Below, piece by piece: positions 9,030 to 19,969 of a stretch of DNA of 64,000 nucleotides (position 1 is the first letter of the stretch; each line of letters starts with the position of its first letter). The notes under the pieces are model-generated. The model saw nothing but the letters and a program-made list of their open reading frames with translations. It did not search any database and had not been told where the DNA came from. A program made the translations under genes and the position numbers. The stretch is from the NCBI GenBank assembly GCA_947503895.1, contig CANNFT010000006.1, positions 62,001-126,000 on the forward strand. Direction: 5' to 3'. Origin of the DNA: an uncultured Saccharospirillaceae bacterium. Lineage in GTDB: Bacteria; Pseudomonadota; Gammaproteobacteria; Pseudomonadales; Oceanobacteraceae.

Positions 9030-11705
9030 ATGGATTCTTTTGAGAAGGACAATGATCCTATAGAAACGCAGGAATGGTTGGAGTCAATTGACTCGGTCAT
9101 CCGCGAAGTAGGCATAGATCGGGCTCGTTACCTTTTGGAAAGATTATCCGAGCGTGCAACCCGTAACGGGCTACCTTTGCCCTATGCTTTTAGAACACCT
9201 TACCGAAATACCATACCGGCCAGCGAAGAAGCTAAGATGCCCGGTGATTTATTTTTAGAGCGCCGAATACGCTCACTGATACGTTGGAATGCATTGGCCA
9301 TGGTGGTCCGTGCGAACCAAAGTGGAGATGATCTAGGCGGCCACATATCCAGCTTCGCTTCCAGTGCCACATTATATGATGTGGGCTTTAACTATTTCTT
9401 CCGAGCGCCAAATTCGAGCAGTACGGATTGCCCACTGGGCGACCTAATTTATTTCCAAGGTCATATATCCCCTGGTATTTACGCGCGTTCATTTTTAGAG
9501 GGGCGATTGAGCCAATCGAAACTCGAAAATTTCCGCCGTGAAGTCGATGGACAAGGATTATCTTCTTATCCACACCCCAGATTAATGCCAGACTACTGGC
9601 AGTTCCCAACTGTTTCCATGGGTCTTGGGCCCATACAAGCCATCTATCAAGCGCATTTCATGCGTTACATTTCTGCCCGTGGTATGGCGCCGCGTTTAGA
9701 CCGTAAGGTTTGGGCGTTCTTAGGCGATGGCGAATGTGATGAGCCAGAATCTTTGGGTGCTATTTCACTGGCTGGCCGAGAGAAACTTGAGAACCTCATT
9801 TTTGTGGTGAACTGTAACCTTCAACGTTTAGACGGCCCAGTGCGCGGTAATGGCAAAATCATTCAGGAACTGGAAGGCAGTTTCCGTGGTGCTGGCTGGA
9901 ACGTCATCAAAGTCGTTTGGGGCAGGCACTGGGATCCCTTGTTCCTAAAAGACAAACATGGATTGATGCAAAAACGCATGGACGAAGTGGTTGACGGTGA
10001 ATTCCAAAACTACAAAGCGAAAGGTGCAGAATACACACGTGATCATTTCTTTGGTGAGTACCCAGAGTTACAAGACATGATCAAAGACATGTCTGATGAG
10101 GAAATTTTCCAGTTGAACCGAGGTGGTCATGACCCATATAAAGTTTATGCCGCCTATCACGCTGCTGTGAATCACAAAGGTCAGCCGACCGTCATATTAG
10201 CGCACACCGTCAAAGGTTACGGAATGGGCGATGCGGCTGAAGCGAAAAATGAAACGCACTCGGTTAAGAAGCTTGATTTGGAAAGTCTAAAAGGCTTCCG
10301 CGATCGATTTGACATCCCCATTACCGATTCCGAAATTGAAAAACTGCCGTTCTACCGTCCACCGGAAGACAGCCAAGAAATGCAGTACATGCGCAAGCGT
10401 CGGGAATCGTTAGGCGGATTCCTACCGGTGCGCAAAGAAAACCGTGAGCCGATGCCAGTTCCGGAATTGAGTGCATTTAAAGCGCAGTTGGATGGTTCGG
10501 GTGATCGTGCTATTTCCAGTACGATGGCGTTTGTGCGCGTGTTGACGACATTGGTGAAAGACAAAGCCATGGGTGAGCGAGTTGTCCCGATTGTACCGGA
10601 TGAAGCTCGTACGTTCGGGATGGAAGGATTGTTCCGTCAGTTAGGTATTTATTCGTCTGAAGGGCAGGCATATGAGCCCGTCGATTTCGGGCAAATGATG
10701 TATTACAAAGAAGATAAAAAAGGCCGCATTTTAGAAGAAGGTATAACCGAAGCGGGCGCTATGTCGGCTTGGCTATCAGCAGCTACTGCTTACAGCACAT
10801 ATGATATTTCGATGGTGCCGTTTTATATTTTCTACTCAATGTTTGGCTTCCAGCGCATTGGCGACTTGGCTTGGGCGGCAGGTGATTGCCAAGCGCAAGG
10901 CTTCTTGATAGGTGCCACTGCGGGCCGCACCACGTTAAATGGCGAAGGCTTACAACACCAAGATGGCCACAGCCACATTCTTGCTAATACCATTCCAAAC
11001 TGCATCACTTATGACCCCACTTACGGTTATGAGCTGGCCGTGATTATTCAAGACGGTCTAAAACGCATGTATCAGCAAAACGAGCGTGTGTTCTATTACA
11101 TTACCGTTATGAACGAAAATTACGTTCAACCTGCCATGCCGAAAGGTGCAGAAGAAGGCATCATCAAAGGGTTGTATCCATTGATGGAGTCCGGTGATGC
11201 GGAGCACAAAGTTCAACTCATGGGCTCTGGCACAATCCTGAATGAAGTGATCGCTGCCAAGAAAATGCTCGAAGAAGATTTTGGTGTGCTGTCCGATGTG
11301 TGGAGCGCCACCAGTATGAATGAACTGGCCCGCGACGGTCGAAGCGTAGAGCGTTGGAATCGTATGAATCCAACGAAGAAACAAAAGCAGAGTCACGTTA
11401 ATCAGTGTCTTGAAGACACACATGGCCCGATCGTTTGTGCCACGGATTACATCAAGCAATACAGTGAACAAATTCGTCCATATCTACCTGCCGGCCGTGT
11501 ATACGTGACATTAGGAACAGATGGATTTGGTCGCAGTGACAGCCGCGAAAATCTACGCAAATTCTTCGAAGTAGACCGTAAGCACATTGCTTACACCGCA
11601 ATCAGTGCATTGGTACAAGACGGTCGAATGGACGAGAAGCAACTTCAAGTCGCCATGGAAAAATATGGCATACAGGGTGACAAGCTTGATCCCCTATATA
11701 ATTAA
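9030..11705 (+). CDS. aceE: Pyruvate dehydrogenase E1 component, homodimeric type
   Basis: Thiamine-diphosphate enzyme that decarboxylates pyruvate and transfers the acetyl group to the lipoyl arms of E2. The ATG at 9030 follows AAGGAAA and gives 891 residues, close to the E. coli size of 887. The thiamine-diphosphate motif is visible as 'GDGECDEPES...NLIFVVNCNLQ'-type sequence (about residues 228-260), and 'QHQDGHSH' lies in the C-terminal half. aceF follows after 12 bases, so the two form an operon. lpd (E3) is not adjacent. Confidence 0.97.
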   Translation: MDSFEKDNDPIETQEWLESIDSVIREVGIDRARYLLERLSERATRNGLPLPYAFRTPYRNTIPASEEAKMPGDLFLERRIRSLIRWNALAMVVRANQSGDDLGGHISSFASSATLYDVGFNYFFRAPNSSSTDCPLGDLIYFQGHISPGIYARSFLEGRLSQSKLENFRREVDGQGLSSYPHPRLMPDYWQFPTVSMGLGPIQAIYQAHFMRYISARGMAPRLDRKVWAFLGDGECDEPESLGAISLAGREKLENLIFVVNCNLQRLDGPVRGNGKIIQELEGSFRGAGWNVIKVVWGRHWDPLFLKDKHGLMQKRMDEVVDGEFQNYKAKGAEYTRDHFFGEYPELQDMIKDMSDEEIFQLNRGGHDPYKVYAAYHAAVNHKGQPTVILAHTVKGYGMGDAAEAKNETHSVKKLDLESLKGFRDRFDIPITDSEIEKLPFYRPPEDSQEMQYMRKRRESLGGFLPVRKENREPMPVPELSAFKAQLDGSGDRAISSTMAFVRVLTTLVKDKAMGERVVPIVPDEARTFGMEGLFRQLGIYSSEGQAYEPVDFGQMMYYKEDKKGRILEEGITEAGAMSAWLSAATAYSTYDISMVPFYIFYSMFGFQRIGDLAWAAGDCQAQGFLIGATAGRTTLNGEGLQHQDGHSHILANTIPNCITYDPTYGYELAVIIQDGLKRMYQQNERVFYYITVMNENYVQPAMPKGAEEGIIKGLYPLMESGDAEHKVQLMGSGTILNEVIAAKKMLEEDFGVLSDVWSATSMNELARDGRSVERWNRMNPTKKQKQSHVNQCLEDTHGPIVCATDYIKQYSEQIRPYLPAGRVYVTLGTDGFGRSDSRENLRKFFEVDRKHIAYTAISALVQDGRMDEKQLQVAMEKYGIQGDKLDPLYN

Positions 11706-11717
11706 TGAGACTGCATA

Positions 11718-13379
11718 ATGGCCCAACAAGAAATCAAAGTACCCGATTTAGGTGGCATCGATGAAGTTGAAGTCATCGAACTTTGCGTCACTGCGGGAGA
11801 TCAAGTAGAAGAAGAAGCTGCTCTGGTCGTGCTCGAATCAGATAAAGCATCTATGGAGGTACCCAGCTCCGCGTCTGGTCAGCTTGTTAAGTTGACCGTC
11901 GCAGTGGGCGACATGGTGAGTGAAGGATCGGTCATTGCCATCTTAGAAACCGATGCTCAGAGTGGCAGTGATACAGCCACGAACGAAGACAGTGAAAATC
12001 AGAAAGGTGCAAAAGCAGAAGCGGGTCCTGCGACAACGAGTCATCAGGATGACGCCAAAAGCGCGCCAAAAAAAACTGGTGGAAACGACTCTGGTGAACA
12101 AACTGTCTCCGTGACCGTTCCGGATCTCGGAGGCATTGATAGTGTAGAAGTCATCGAGATATCAGTGAAAATCGGTGACACGCTGGATGAAGAAGCTTCA
12201 TTGCTGGTCGTCGAGTCAGACAAAGCAACGATGGAAATTCCCGCTTCTCATGCGGGTGAAGTCCTCACGCTTGAAGTGAATGTAGGCGATACCGTTAAAC
12301 AGGGGGATTTGGTGGCCACCATGAAAGTCAGTGGTGGCAAAGCCTCGGCAACAGAAGCGCCGAAAACTGCTTCCAAGCCTGCGGAAAAATCATCGTCTGA
12401 CGCCTCTGAATCAAAGCCATCAGCACCTGCACCGGCGACAAATGAATCTGTGCCTCAAGATGCACCGTACGAAAATACCGGAACCGTGCATGCCGGCCCA
12501 GCCGTGAGGCGATTAGCGCGAGAGTTAGGCGTCAATTTAAGTCATGTGAAAGGCAGTGGTCCGAAAGGTCGAGTCGTTAAAGAAGATCTGCATGCTTTTG
12601 TTAAGCAAAAAGTCAATGCGCCAGCCTCTGCTCAGGGTGGCCCCATCAGGATCGAAGGCAGTAAGGAAGACTTTAGCAAGCATGGGCCAATAGAAGAAAT
12701 ACCGCTCAATAAAATCAAACAAGTCACCGCGCGTAACATGGTTCAAAGTTGGACTACGATCCCGCAGGTTACACAGTTTGATGAAGCGGATATTACTGAG
12801 CTTGAGCATTACCGTAAAAACAGCCTCGCTGCACAAACCCCAGAAGGTGTGAAGGTAACGCCATTGGCTTTTGTTGTGAAAGCGACACAGAAAGCATTGC
12901 AGAAGTTTCCTCAGTTTAACGCCTCCTTATCGGCTGACGGGACGGGTGTCATCCAGAAAGGCTATTACAATATTGGTGTAGCCGTTGATACGCCGGAAGG
13001 CTTGTTGGTGCCGTCCATCAAAGGCGTTGACGGTAAAGGGCTGGTGGATATCGCACAGCAAGCCGGTGAGTTGGCGAAAAAAGCGCGTGACAAAAAACTC
13101 CCCATGGATGCGATGCAAGGAACGAGTTTTACCATATCGAGCCTCGGCGGAATTGGCGGAACAAATTTCACACCGATCGTCAACGCACCGCAAGTGGCGA
13201 TCTTGGGTGTTTCCAAAGCCAGCTATAAGCCGGTTTGGAATGGAAAGGAATTTGAGCCGAGACTCATGTTGCCATTGGCCGTGAGTTATGATCACCGAGT
13301 AATCGATGGTGCCGAAGCAGCACGCTTTACTCGCTATTTATGTGAGTTGCTCAGTGAAGTACGACACTTGTTGTTGTAA
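11718..13379 (+). CDS. aceF: Pyruvate dehydrogenase E2, dihydrolipoyl acetyltransferase
   Basis: Core of the pyruvate dehydrogenase complex, 553 residues. Two lipoyl domains are visible with modified lysines K43 (ESDKAS) and K169 (ESDKAT), separated by Ala/Ser/Lys-rich linkers. A peripheral-subunit-binding domain follows (about residues 255-292, 'AVRRLARELGV'), then the catalytic domain ending in the acetyltransferase motif 'SYDHRVIDG'. E. coli has three lipoyl domains; two are common in other gammaproteobacteria. A strong terminator follows. Confidence 0.96.
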   Translation: MAQQEIKVPDLGGIDEVEVIELCVTAGDQVEEEAALVVLESDKASMEVPSSASGQLVKLTVAVGDMVSEGSVIAILETDAQSGSDTATNEDSENQKGAKAEAGPATTSHQDDAKSAPKKTGGNDSGEQTVSVTVPDLGGIDSVEVIEISVKIGDTLDEEASLLVVESDKATMEIPASHAGEVLTLEVNVGDTVKQGDLVATMKVSGGKASATEAPKTASKPAEKSSSDASESKPSAPAPATNESVPQDAPYENTGTVHAGPAVRRLARELGVNLSHVKGSGPKGRVVKEDLHAFVKQKVNAPASAQGGPIRIEGSKEDFSKHGPIEEIPLNKIKQVTARNMVQSWTTIPQVTQFDEADITELEHYRKNSLAAQTPEGVKVTPLAFVVKATQKALQKFPQFNASLSADGTGVIQKGYYNIGVAVDTPEGLLVPSIKGVDGKGLVDIAQQAGELAKKARDKKLPMDAMQGTSFTISSLGGIGGTNFTPIVNAPQVAILGVSKASYKPVWNGKEFEPRLMLPLAVSYDHRVIDGAEAARFTRYLCELLSEVRHLLL

Positions 13380-13434
13380 ATCATCAGCGTAGCCGCATTG
13401 ATCTATTGTTTACACAAATGATGTGATCACACTG

Positions 13435-13480
13435 AAAAAGCCAATAAACGTTTCGCCGGCGTTTATTGGCTTTTTATTTT
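13435..13480 (+). terminator. Rho-independent terminator after aceF
   Basis: Sixteen-base stem AAAAAGCCAATAAACG (13435-13450) with CGTTTATTGGCTTTTT (13460-13475) and a following T-rich run. Confidence 0.9.
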
Positions 13481-13511
13481 GTGCATTAACGTGCAGGTCG
13501 ATCCCATTCAA

Positions 13512-13549
13512 ATATATGGGCATCTCTTCATAAAGAGATGTCCATATAT
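13512..13549. repeat. palindromic element related to that at 6714
   Basis: Near-perfect 17-base inverted repeat (13512-13528 with 13533-13549, one G-T pair, 4-base loop). It contains GGGCATCTCT, the core of the 6714-6754 palindrome, and lies in the 305-base gap between aceF and the chemoreceptor. The rest of that gap shows no other clear feature besides the aceF terminator. Confidence 0.6.
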
Positions 13550-13685
13550 CTTCTTAGTTTCTCGTCTACACTTTTAGTTGAGTTTCACTCAAATCTTCAG
13601 CTCGACTCTGATTTGTGAAGCCTTGGATACCGCGTCAAAAGAGACGTGACCAAACCGCCATTAAAAATAGTGCAAAGGAATACAG

Positions 13686-15710
13686 GTGCAGGGTTTACTG
13701 TCTCCAGCAATAAGGTTAATGAATAGGCTTAGTTACGCCAAAAAATTTGGTGTCATAAGCCTCACTTTTTTCATTCCTCTTATCTTTTTAAGCTTTGTCA
13801 TCATTAATAATGCATACAAAGTGATACAGGTAACCGAGCGCTCGTTAAGTGACTTAGATGTCGTGAGTGCCTTGCTAGGCATCGCTGATTTAGCCGGTCA
13901 GTATCGAAACTTAGCTTCTGCGGAGGTGCACTACCCTCGGCCAGAATTAACCAGTGCGACTGAGTTGGCTGAAAGTAACTTATTCGCTGCGCTGGATAAT
14001 TTTAAAAATATGCATCGTCATCACAGCGCCTCGCAAGAAATTGACGTTCGAATTGACAGTTGGCGGACGCGATTGAAGCGAGGAGGCGATCAAAAACAAC
14101 CCACAGTACAAGATCAATTTAATCATTACCATTCTGTTGTCACGGATTTATATTTTCTATCACAAAAGACTGCTCAAGCATCCGGTTTGTCCTTGGATTT
14201 AAGTCAAGATGTTCAAATACTATTAAAACTAATATTAACCGACTATCAAGACTATCAGTACGCAATGGGATTGGCCGATGCCGTTGGTGTTTATGCCATC
14301 ATTGAAAAATATATTAAGACAGTGACCTTTGATGCGCTCAATGAAGCTTACGATCAATTAGACGCCGCAGGTAAAAGTATTACCCAAATACACGAAGCAC
14401 TGATTAAACAGAGTCAAGATAATAGCGCTTTATTTGGATCAAATTTCTCAAGCGCTGAGAAGGCGGTTGATGAATTGAAATTCAAGCTTGATGACGCGTT
14501 AATTGCAGCTGCGAATGTTGAAATAGAGTGGCAAACTTACCATCAATTTGCCATTGAAAAACAAAAAGCATTATCCGCTGTAGAGCAAGCCGCCTTTCCA
14601 AGGATGCGGGATATTTTAACCGATAGATTGGATGGTCAGATAGAACAACTATTCACAGTGGTGGCGTTGTTAGTGTTAGTGATTCTGACCATAATCTATT
14701 TGTACGGTGCATTCTTCTTATCTGTGCGTTCAAGCGTTGAACAGTTTTATGTAGCGGCTCAAAAAATAGCGAAAGGCGATATGACCGTGCGTGTATCCGT
14801 TTCATCAAAAGATGAAATGGGGCAGTTGACTCACGAATTTAACGCCATGGTGGAGCAAATTCATAGCCTGATAAAGGCCGTGCGTAAAACCGCTCAAGAT
14901 GTTGGAGCTTCTATGCAGCAAGTTGAGAAAAATGCGAATCAAAGTAATAAAGCTGCAAATGAACAATTACAACAATCGGAACAAGTGGCTTCCGCAGTGA
15001 CTGAAATGGCGACGACGGCAGAAGAGGTAAATAATCAATCAAGTGCCGCTTCGGCGAGTGCTAAAGATGCCAGCACGGAAGCGGGTTCGGCCAATAATGT
15101 CGTTGACGATACGCTCAGTCAAATAAACCTGCTGGCCGATGAAATTATGCGATCCACTGAAGTGATAAATACATTGTCAGAAAATTCAGAAAACATTGCC
15201 AATATGTTAGCGGTGATAAAAGGCATAGCAGAGCAAACGAACCTACTCGCATTGAATGCAGCAATTGAAGCCGCACGCGCAGGAGAGCAAGGAAGAGGCT
15301 TTGCAGTTGTGGCTGATGAAGTGCGTACTTTAGCAAGTCGAACTCAAAGATCGGCACAAGAAATAGATGAGGTCATGACGACGATTCATAATGGAATCAG
15401 CAATGCAGTGGAGGTGATGGGAAACAGTCATATGATGGCCCAGTCCACAGTGGAGACCTCCTCGAAAGTGCGAGAAGCGCTTGGAAAAATTGTAGCGGCC
15501 ATTAATGTTATTTCGCAGAGCAATCAACAAATAGCACATTCGGCAAGTGAGCAAACGAAGGTTGCTCGAACCATTGACGAAAATGTGGTTAAGATAAATG
15601 ATTTAGGCAAGGGGACAGTTGAAGATGCGAAATACACGGTCAGTGCTATTCAGGAGGTGACCCAACTTACAGAGTCGTTGCAGCGTAAGTTGGATCGTTT
15701 TCAGGTTTAG
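13686..15710 (+). CDS. Methyl-accepting chemotaxis protein
   Basis: Chemoreceptor of 674 residues. TM1 lies at about residues 20-43, a large helical periplasmic domain (about 45-310) follows, TM2 at about 318-342, a HAMP domain ('[19 protein letters not shown]'-like), and the cytoplasmic signalling domain whose hairpin tip reads '[21 protein letters not shown]'. The periplasmic domain is long and helical, somewhat like helical-bundle sensors, but I cannot assign a ligand. The GTG start is preceded by AAGGAA 5 bases upstream. No CheB/CheR pentapeptide tether is visible at the C-terminus. It stands alone and meets btuB tail to tail. Confidence 0.93.
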   Translation: MQGLLSPAIRLMNRLSYAKKFGVISLTFFIPLIFLSFVIINNAYKVIQVTERSLSDLDVVSALLGIADLAGQYRNLASAEVHYPRPELTSATELAESNLFAALDNFKNMHRHHSASQEIDVRIDSWRTRLKRGGDQKQPTVQDQFNHYHSVVTDLYFLSQKTAQASGLSLDLSQDVQILLKLILTDYQDYQYAMGLADAVGVYAIIEKYIKTVTFDALNEAYDQLDAAGKSITQIHEALIKQSQDNSALFGSNFSSAEKAVDELKFKLDDALIAAANVEIEWQTYHQFAIEKQKALSAVEQAAFPRMRDILTDRLDGQIEQLFTVVALLVLVILTIIYLYGAFFLSVRSSVEQFYVAAQKIAKGDMTVRVSVSSKDEMGQLTHEFNAMVEQIHSLIKAVRKTAQDVGASMQQVEKNANQSNKAANEQLQQSEQVASAVTEMATTAEEVNNQSSAASASAKDASTEAGSANNVVDDTLSQINLLADEIMRSTEVINTLSENSENIANMLAVIKGIAEQTNLLALNAAIEAARAGEQGRGFAVVADEVRTLASRTQRSAQEIDEVMTTIHNGISNAVEVMGNSHMMAQSTVETSSKVREALGKIVAAINVISQSNQQIAHSASEQTKVARTIDENVVKINDLGKGTVEDAKYTVSAIQEVTQLTESLQRKLDRFQV

Positions 15711-15735
15711 AGTTGTTAACTAAGCTTACCTAAAA

Positions 15736-17541
15736 TTAAATTTCGTATTTTAAGCCGAGCATAACGGTTAAAGGTTGACTGCTGTAAGTTGTATTTGGTG
15801 TATATTCTCGATCAAATATGTTTTTGATGGAGAATAGAGTGGTTATATTTTTCTTGGGCTTAGAAGTCATTGCAAGATTAAAGGTCGTATAAGGACTGAG
15901 CTGTTCATTTCTATCGTTATCCATTCTCACACCGACGAAGTTTCCTTCTAAACTTGCATTGAGCTTGCCATGAAGTGTGATTCTAGCTGAACTAGAATAC
16001 TCTGGAGTATAAGATAATCTCTTGTTATCTAGCTTGTTCACCCCAATTGTTTTCTCTGTTGAGAAATGAGAACTAATTGAATCATTCCATTGTTCAGACC
16101 AGTTCAATTGAGAACCTTCAATAAACGAAGCAACAACATTCGATGGTTGCATGCCTTGCCATATAATTAGATTTGATAAGTCAGTCCTGAATAATTTAAC
16201 CGAAATATTTCGATTAGTATCTTCATATGCATATCGAATGAATTTTGATTTGGACTCCTCTGGGTCAAGGTCAGGATTTCCAGAGCCAGGGTAATATAAA
16301 TCGTTAAATGTCGGAGCTTTAAACCCTGACCCTTGGCTAACGGTGATTGAATGATTATTTATAGCGTACTGTAGCGCTGCGGAGTAACTTAAATGAACTC
16401 CAAAAGCATCATCATTATCCCTTCTGCTGCCTGCACTCATTAGAATGCTATCAAGTGGTTTAAATGATGCGTGTATGAAGTTACTGAGCACTTCATTTTT
16501 TTCATCATCATAGTTAGTATTAAGATCTGAGTCGCCAATATAGTCACGACGCCAATCTACCCCGGACAATAATTCGATCTTTGAATACTTAAGCCTCACG
16601 TCTGTACTTGCAAAATCTGAGATGGTGGTAAAACGATCTGCATCTGTTCGGCTATTTATTACACCATAATTTGAACTAACATCAGTTTGCCTAGATGCTT
16701 TAATCGAAGAAGTGACATTGTTATTGAAAGCATAACTCAGTACGGAATTAATTTGTGTGTTTTTATATGTGGCTTGGTCATCCCATGCCTTTGAGTCATA
16801 TTCATATGTACCCGACGATCGGTATACAGAATTATCAAATGAAAGCTTGGCTGTTGGTTTTAAATTAGCATATGCCGTAATCGAGTGATTTGCATAGCCA
16901 TCGTCGTCATTATCAAATTTGACTTCTTCATTAGTAAAATAATTAACGTAATTTCCAGTTCGTGCGCTTATGCCATCCGACTTTTCAAAGCTCCAATTTA
17001 CACCAGTATCGACTATTCCGTTAATGTTTTGTGAGTGTGAGAAACTTGCTTTCTTAGAGTTATACGATCCGGTAGCGAAAGAACCTCCTGTCATATAATT
17101 TTGATTTGTAACAATATTTATGACACCAGCCATGGCACTTGATCCATAAAGTACACTGCCACCGCTCTTAATGATCTCAATGCGCTCAACTTGTTCTACC
17201 GGAATAAGATGCAGAGAGGCTTGCCCTAATGTTGCTGAACCAACCGGTTGACCGTTGATAAGAATAACGGCATTAGCAGAAGATTGGCCGTCTATATTAA
17301 CGTGTTGATTTTGTCCTTTGCCACCGTTTGAGGCCACGTGAACACCTGAGAGTGAGTTTAATATATCCCCAATGGTTTTTTGTTGTGAAATCAGCGGGTC
17401 TATGTAGATCACGTGACTATCAGTCAGTTGAGCGTTGAGGGAGTCACTATAGCCTTTTGAAGTGACGGAAATAGTATCCAGTTTGACTTCAGCTAACGAA
17501 ACTGCGGGTATTAGTAGTGATGTAAAAAGAATATTTCTCAT
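15736..17541 (-). CDS. btuB: TonB-dependent outer-membrane receptor, B12 (BtuB-like)
   Basis: Outer-membrane active transporter, 601 residues from the ATG at 17541, which opens a clear signal peptide (ending SLAEV). A TonB box-like 'DTISVT' follows, then the plug domain (about residues 45-155, with 'QHVNIDGQSSANAVILINGQ'-type sequence and 'GSSAMAGVINIVT') and a 22-strand barrel region with TonB-receptor blocks such as 'GSGFKAPTFNDLYYPGSGNP'. The cobalamin riboswitch directly upstream is the main reason for calling the substrate B12. By eye the gene is richer in A and T than its neighbours, which may point to transfer; I did not compute it. Confidence 0.88.
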   Translation of the reverse strand: MRNILFTSLLIPAVSLAEVKLDTISVTSKGYSDSLNAQLTDSHVIYIDPLISQQKTIGDILNSLSGVHVASNGGKGQNQHVNIDGQSSANAVILINGQPVGSATLGQASLHLIPVEQVERIEIIKSGGSVLYGSSAMAGVINIVTNQNYMTGGSFATGSYNSKKASFSHSQNINGIVDTGVNWSFEKSDGISARTGNYVNYFTNEEVKFDNDDDGYANHSITAYANLKPTAKLSFDNSVYRSSGTYEYDSKAWDDQATYKNTQINSVLSYAFNNNVTSSIKASRQTDVSSNYGVINSRTDADRFTTISDFASTDVRLKYSKIELLSGVDWRRDYIGDSDLNTNYDDEKNEVLSNFIHASFKPLDSILMSAGSRRDNDDAFGVHLSYSAALQYAINNHSITVSQGSGFKAPTFNDLYYPGSGNPDLDPEESKSKFIRYAYEDTNRNISVKLFRTDLSNLIIWQGMQPSNVVASFIEGSQLNWSEQWNDSISSHFSTEKTIGVNKLDNKRLSYTPEYSSSARITLHGKLNASLEGNFVGVRMDNDRNEQLSPYTTFNLAMTSKPKKNITTLFSIKNIFDREYTPNTTYSSQPLTVMLGLKYEI

Positions 17542-17639
17542 GAGTATTCCAATTGGTAATGGCACCAATCGGTGTGTAAGGGCAGTGAAAAGAATGCAGT
17601 ATTCAATTCCGGTAGTCGCCCTCCGCAACACCGTTAAAT

Positions 17640-17830
17640 ATCACCAGGCCGGTATCCGGGCTCATAATCGTTACGGGCTAAATAGACGCCTTCCCAAGTC
17701 TTATAACTCAGTGGCATATGTCTATTACTTTGATTATTTACCGTTGCGGGGGCAGCACTGGACTGAGAAGGGCGCAAGATCATAGATATTGCGATTCTGT
17801 CACCAGTTTCCCGTTTAACGTTCTACAATG
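17640..17830 (-). promoter_or_regulatory. Cobalamin (AdoCbl) riboswitch upstream of btuB
   Basis: On the minus strand this region reads, in order, GGGAAACTGGTG (near 17812-17801), AGTCCAGTGCTGCCCCCGCA (17764-17745), GCCACTGAG (near 17716), GGGAAGGCG (near 17695-17687) and AGCCCGGATACCGGCCTG (17672-17648, interrupted only as in the family). These are the conserved blocks of the B12 riboswitch, with the CCCCCGCAACGGT core and the AGCCCG-A-ACC-GCC closing box. It ends about 100 bases before the btuB ATG and should reduce receptor expression when adenosylcobalamin is plentiful. End coordinates are approximate. Confidence 0.93.
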
Positions 17831-17899
17831 AAGCCGCGCAGTTTTACGCTGGCCAAAATGAACGCACCTGAATGTGTGCGGCATACTACGTGCGCATGG

Positions 17900-19876
17900 T
17901 TAGACCGTCAAGGCATCATCCACTCTGACAGGGGTCAGCGGAAGGCGAATCACGAAACGTGTACCTTGCCCGGGTGTACTGTTAACGTGCATGCTGCCTT
18001 GATGGTGGCTGGTGAGAATAAAATAGGAAACCGATAGCCCAAGGCCCGTGCCCGTCCCGACTTCTTTTGTTGTAAAGAAGGGCTCAAATATATGTCGCCT
18101 CGTGTCTTCATTCATGCCCGGACCGTTATCGGCTACCGTAATTTCAGCTTGGCCTGACCGCAGTCGTGTTTTGATTTTAATATGAGCATACCAATCTAAA
18201 TTGAATTCTTTTGTTTGTTTAAAATCTCTCAATGCTTGTGCGGCATTTTTTAATAAATTGATGACGACTTGCTCAATCTCAGAAGGAATGCAGGGTACAT
18301 CTGGTAGCAAATGATCGAAGTCGGTAATGAGATCAATGCTTTTAAGGTCGTAGCCTGAGCTGAGGTCATATTCATTTTTAGCAATATTAATGGCACGTTC
18401 GACAATTTGGTTTAAATTTTGAGGTTGTAGATTCTTAGCCGTTTGGCGGCTAAATTGAAGCATATTACTGACAATCGTGCTGGCTCGACTGCCCGCCTCT
18501 AAAATATTATCTAAAAAACTAAATATATCGCGTTCTGCGATATACCCTCTGATTTGTGTAATATCGAGTCCAAGTTTATTAGCAATTTCTTGGTTTTTGC
18601 TCACATTGGGGTTTAAGCGTCGTTGAATATTTTGAATCGTGTGAATAATTGCCCCGAGAGGATTATTGATCTCATGTGCCATTCCTGCTGCTAGCCCGCC
18701 TAATGACATCATTTTCTCTGATTGGACCATCATGTCTTCAATTTGGCTGCGTCGGGTCACGTCGTCGATACGAATCACGGCACCATTAGTGGTGGTGTCG
18801 AGCAGTGGGTAAATCGTAATGTCTAAAAACTGCGGATATTTTCCTTGTTTAAAGGGTATACGCTCAATTTTGTTAATGATTTGATCATCTAGCGATTGCT
18901 GTATAAGACGTTTATGCATTGAAAGAAATGAACACGCTTCTTCGATGGGATTGAGTATGGCTTTTTCTTTTTCTACGAGCGTGAGATCGGTAGCGCCTCG
19001 ATTCCATTCAGTAATCTTTTGTGTATCGTCTATCGCAATAATGCCACTGGGCATGGAGTTTATGATGTTGTTGAGATATTTTTGAAACTCGGTCAACTTT
19101 CTTTCGATTCGCATCCTTATTTTGACTTCACTTGCTAATTGTTCATTGGTTTCATGAACACTTCTGGATAGTTCAATGGCACGTTGTCTTGCTTGTTCGG
19201 CCTTTTCTTTTTCACTTCTCAGCATTTGCTCATGTTTTTCTACCCGATTTAACATGTAGTTGAAATTTTCACTCAGTGTTCCGATTTCATCTGGGTAAAA
19301 CCTTTTTGCTCTCAGTGCATAATTTTGCTCTAAAGCAATTTCATTGGTGGTATCAATGAGCGATAAAATGGGGCGTGTTATTAAACGATCAACAACATTG
19401 AGGATTAAATAGATGAGCAAGGCACCAGGAATGATTAATATAAATGTGATGGCCATAATGTCGAGCATGAACATGCTAAACGTATGCACTTCAAGCTCAA
19501 CTAAAAAAGTTAGATTTGGGCCTGCCAATAAGCTCAGTTTACTGGATGTTTCATTGAGCGATTCTTGGGTAATTGATAAGGGCAAGTGTGTGTGGGTAGC
19601 GGATAAACGATCCCCTTCAGGGTTATAGATCGCCAAATTTAAAATGGTGAAATTATCCTGGGCACTATTTAAGTATTGGCGCCATTCATTGCTGGTGTAG
19701 CCTATTTTTTCCTTTTGATATAGGTAGGCGTTTAGCGTGGTCAAATGTTGCTGTATGGAATTTTGTGAAGCCAGCCAAACGCTGTTTGTGATGCTCAGTG
19801 CGACTAAGCCTAACAACGCGATGGCCAATAAAATAAAGAGTTTTTGCCTCACTTTTAAACGACGAAAGAATTGTCG
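17900..19876 (-). CDS. Membrane sensor histidine kinase with HAMP and PAS
   Basis: Sensor kinase of about 658 residues from the ATG at 19876 (the frame opens 4 codons earlier). TM1 lies at about residues 12-34, a periplasmic domain of about 100 residues follows, then TM2 (about 140-162), HAMP, a coiled-coil stretch, a PAS domain ('[14 protein letters not shown]') and a HisKA domain with the phospho-accepting histidine in '[12 protein letters not shown]'. The HATPase domain shows N box '[13 protein letters not shown]', 'DNGPGM' and 'GTGTGLGLS'. The HEINNPL type with a large N box resembles NtrB/DctB-like kinases. No response regulator gene is adjacent, so the partner is unknown. Confidence 0.9.
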   Translation of the reverse strand, partial: RQFFRRLKVRQKLFILLAIALLGLVALSITNSVWLASQNSIQQHLTTLNAYLYQKEKIGYTSNEWRQYLNSAQDNFTILNLAIYNPEGDRLSATHTHLPLSITQESLNETSSKLSLLAGPNLTFLVELEVHTFSMFMLDIMAITFILIIPGALLIYLILNVVDRLITRPILSLIDTTNEIALEQNYALRAKRFYPDEIGTLSENFNYMLNRVEKHEQMLRSEKEKAEQARQRAIELSRSVHETNEQLASEVKIRMRIERKLTEFQKYLNNIINSMPSGIIAIDDTQKITEWNRGATDLTLVEKEKAILNPIEEACSFLSMHKRLIQQSLDDQIINKIERIPFKQGKYPQFLDITIYPLLDTTTNGAVIRIDDVTRRSQIEDMMVQSEKMMSLGGLAAGMAHEINNPLGAIIHTIQNIQRRLNPNVSKNQEIANKLGLDITQIRGYIAERDIFSFLDNILEAGSRASTIVSNMLQFSRQTAKNLQPQNLNQIVERAINIAKNEYDLSSGYDLKSIDLITDFDHLLPDVPCIPSEIEQVVINLLKNAAQALRDFKQTKEFNLDWYAHIKIKTRLRSGQAEITVADNGPGMNEDTRRHIFEPFFTTKEVGTGTGLGLSVSYFILTSHHQGSMHVNSTPGQGTRFVIRLPLTPVRVDDALTV

Positions 19877-19969
19877 CATAAGCACCAAATCCGTTCGGAA
19901 ATTTTATTGCCCAGCGTAAACCTTTGAGCACTAGGTGTCGAGGCTTTAACCGAATGGATACCGCGGTGT

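Noticed and set aside
11058..11471. 137-codon minus-strand frame inside aceE
   Set aside because: Shadow of a highly conserved gene in another frame; no domain, no ribosome site.
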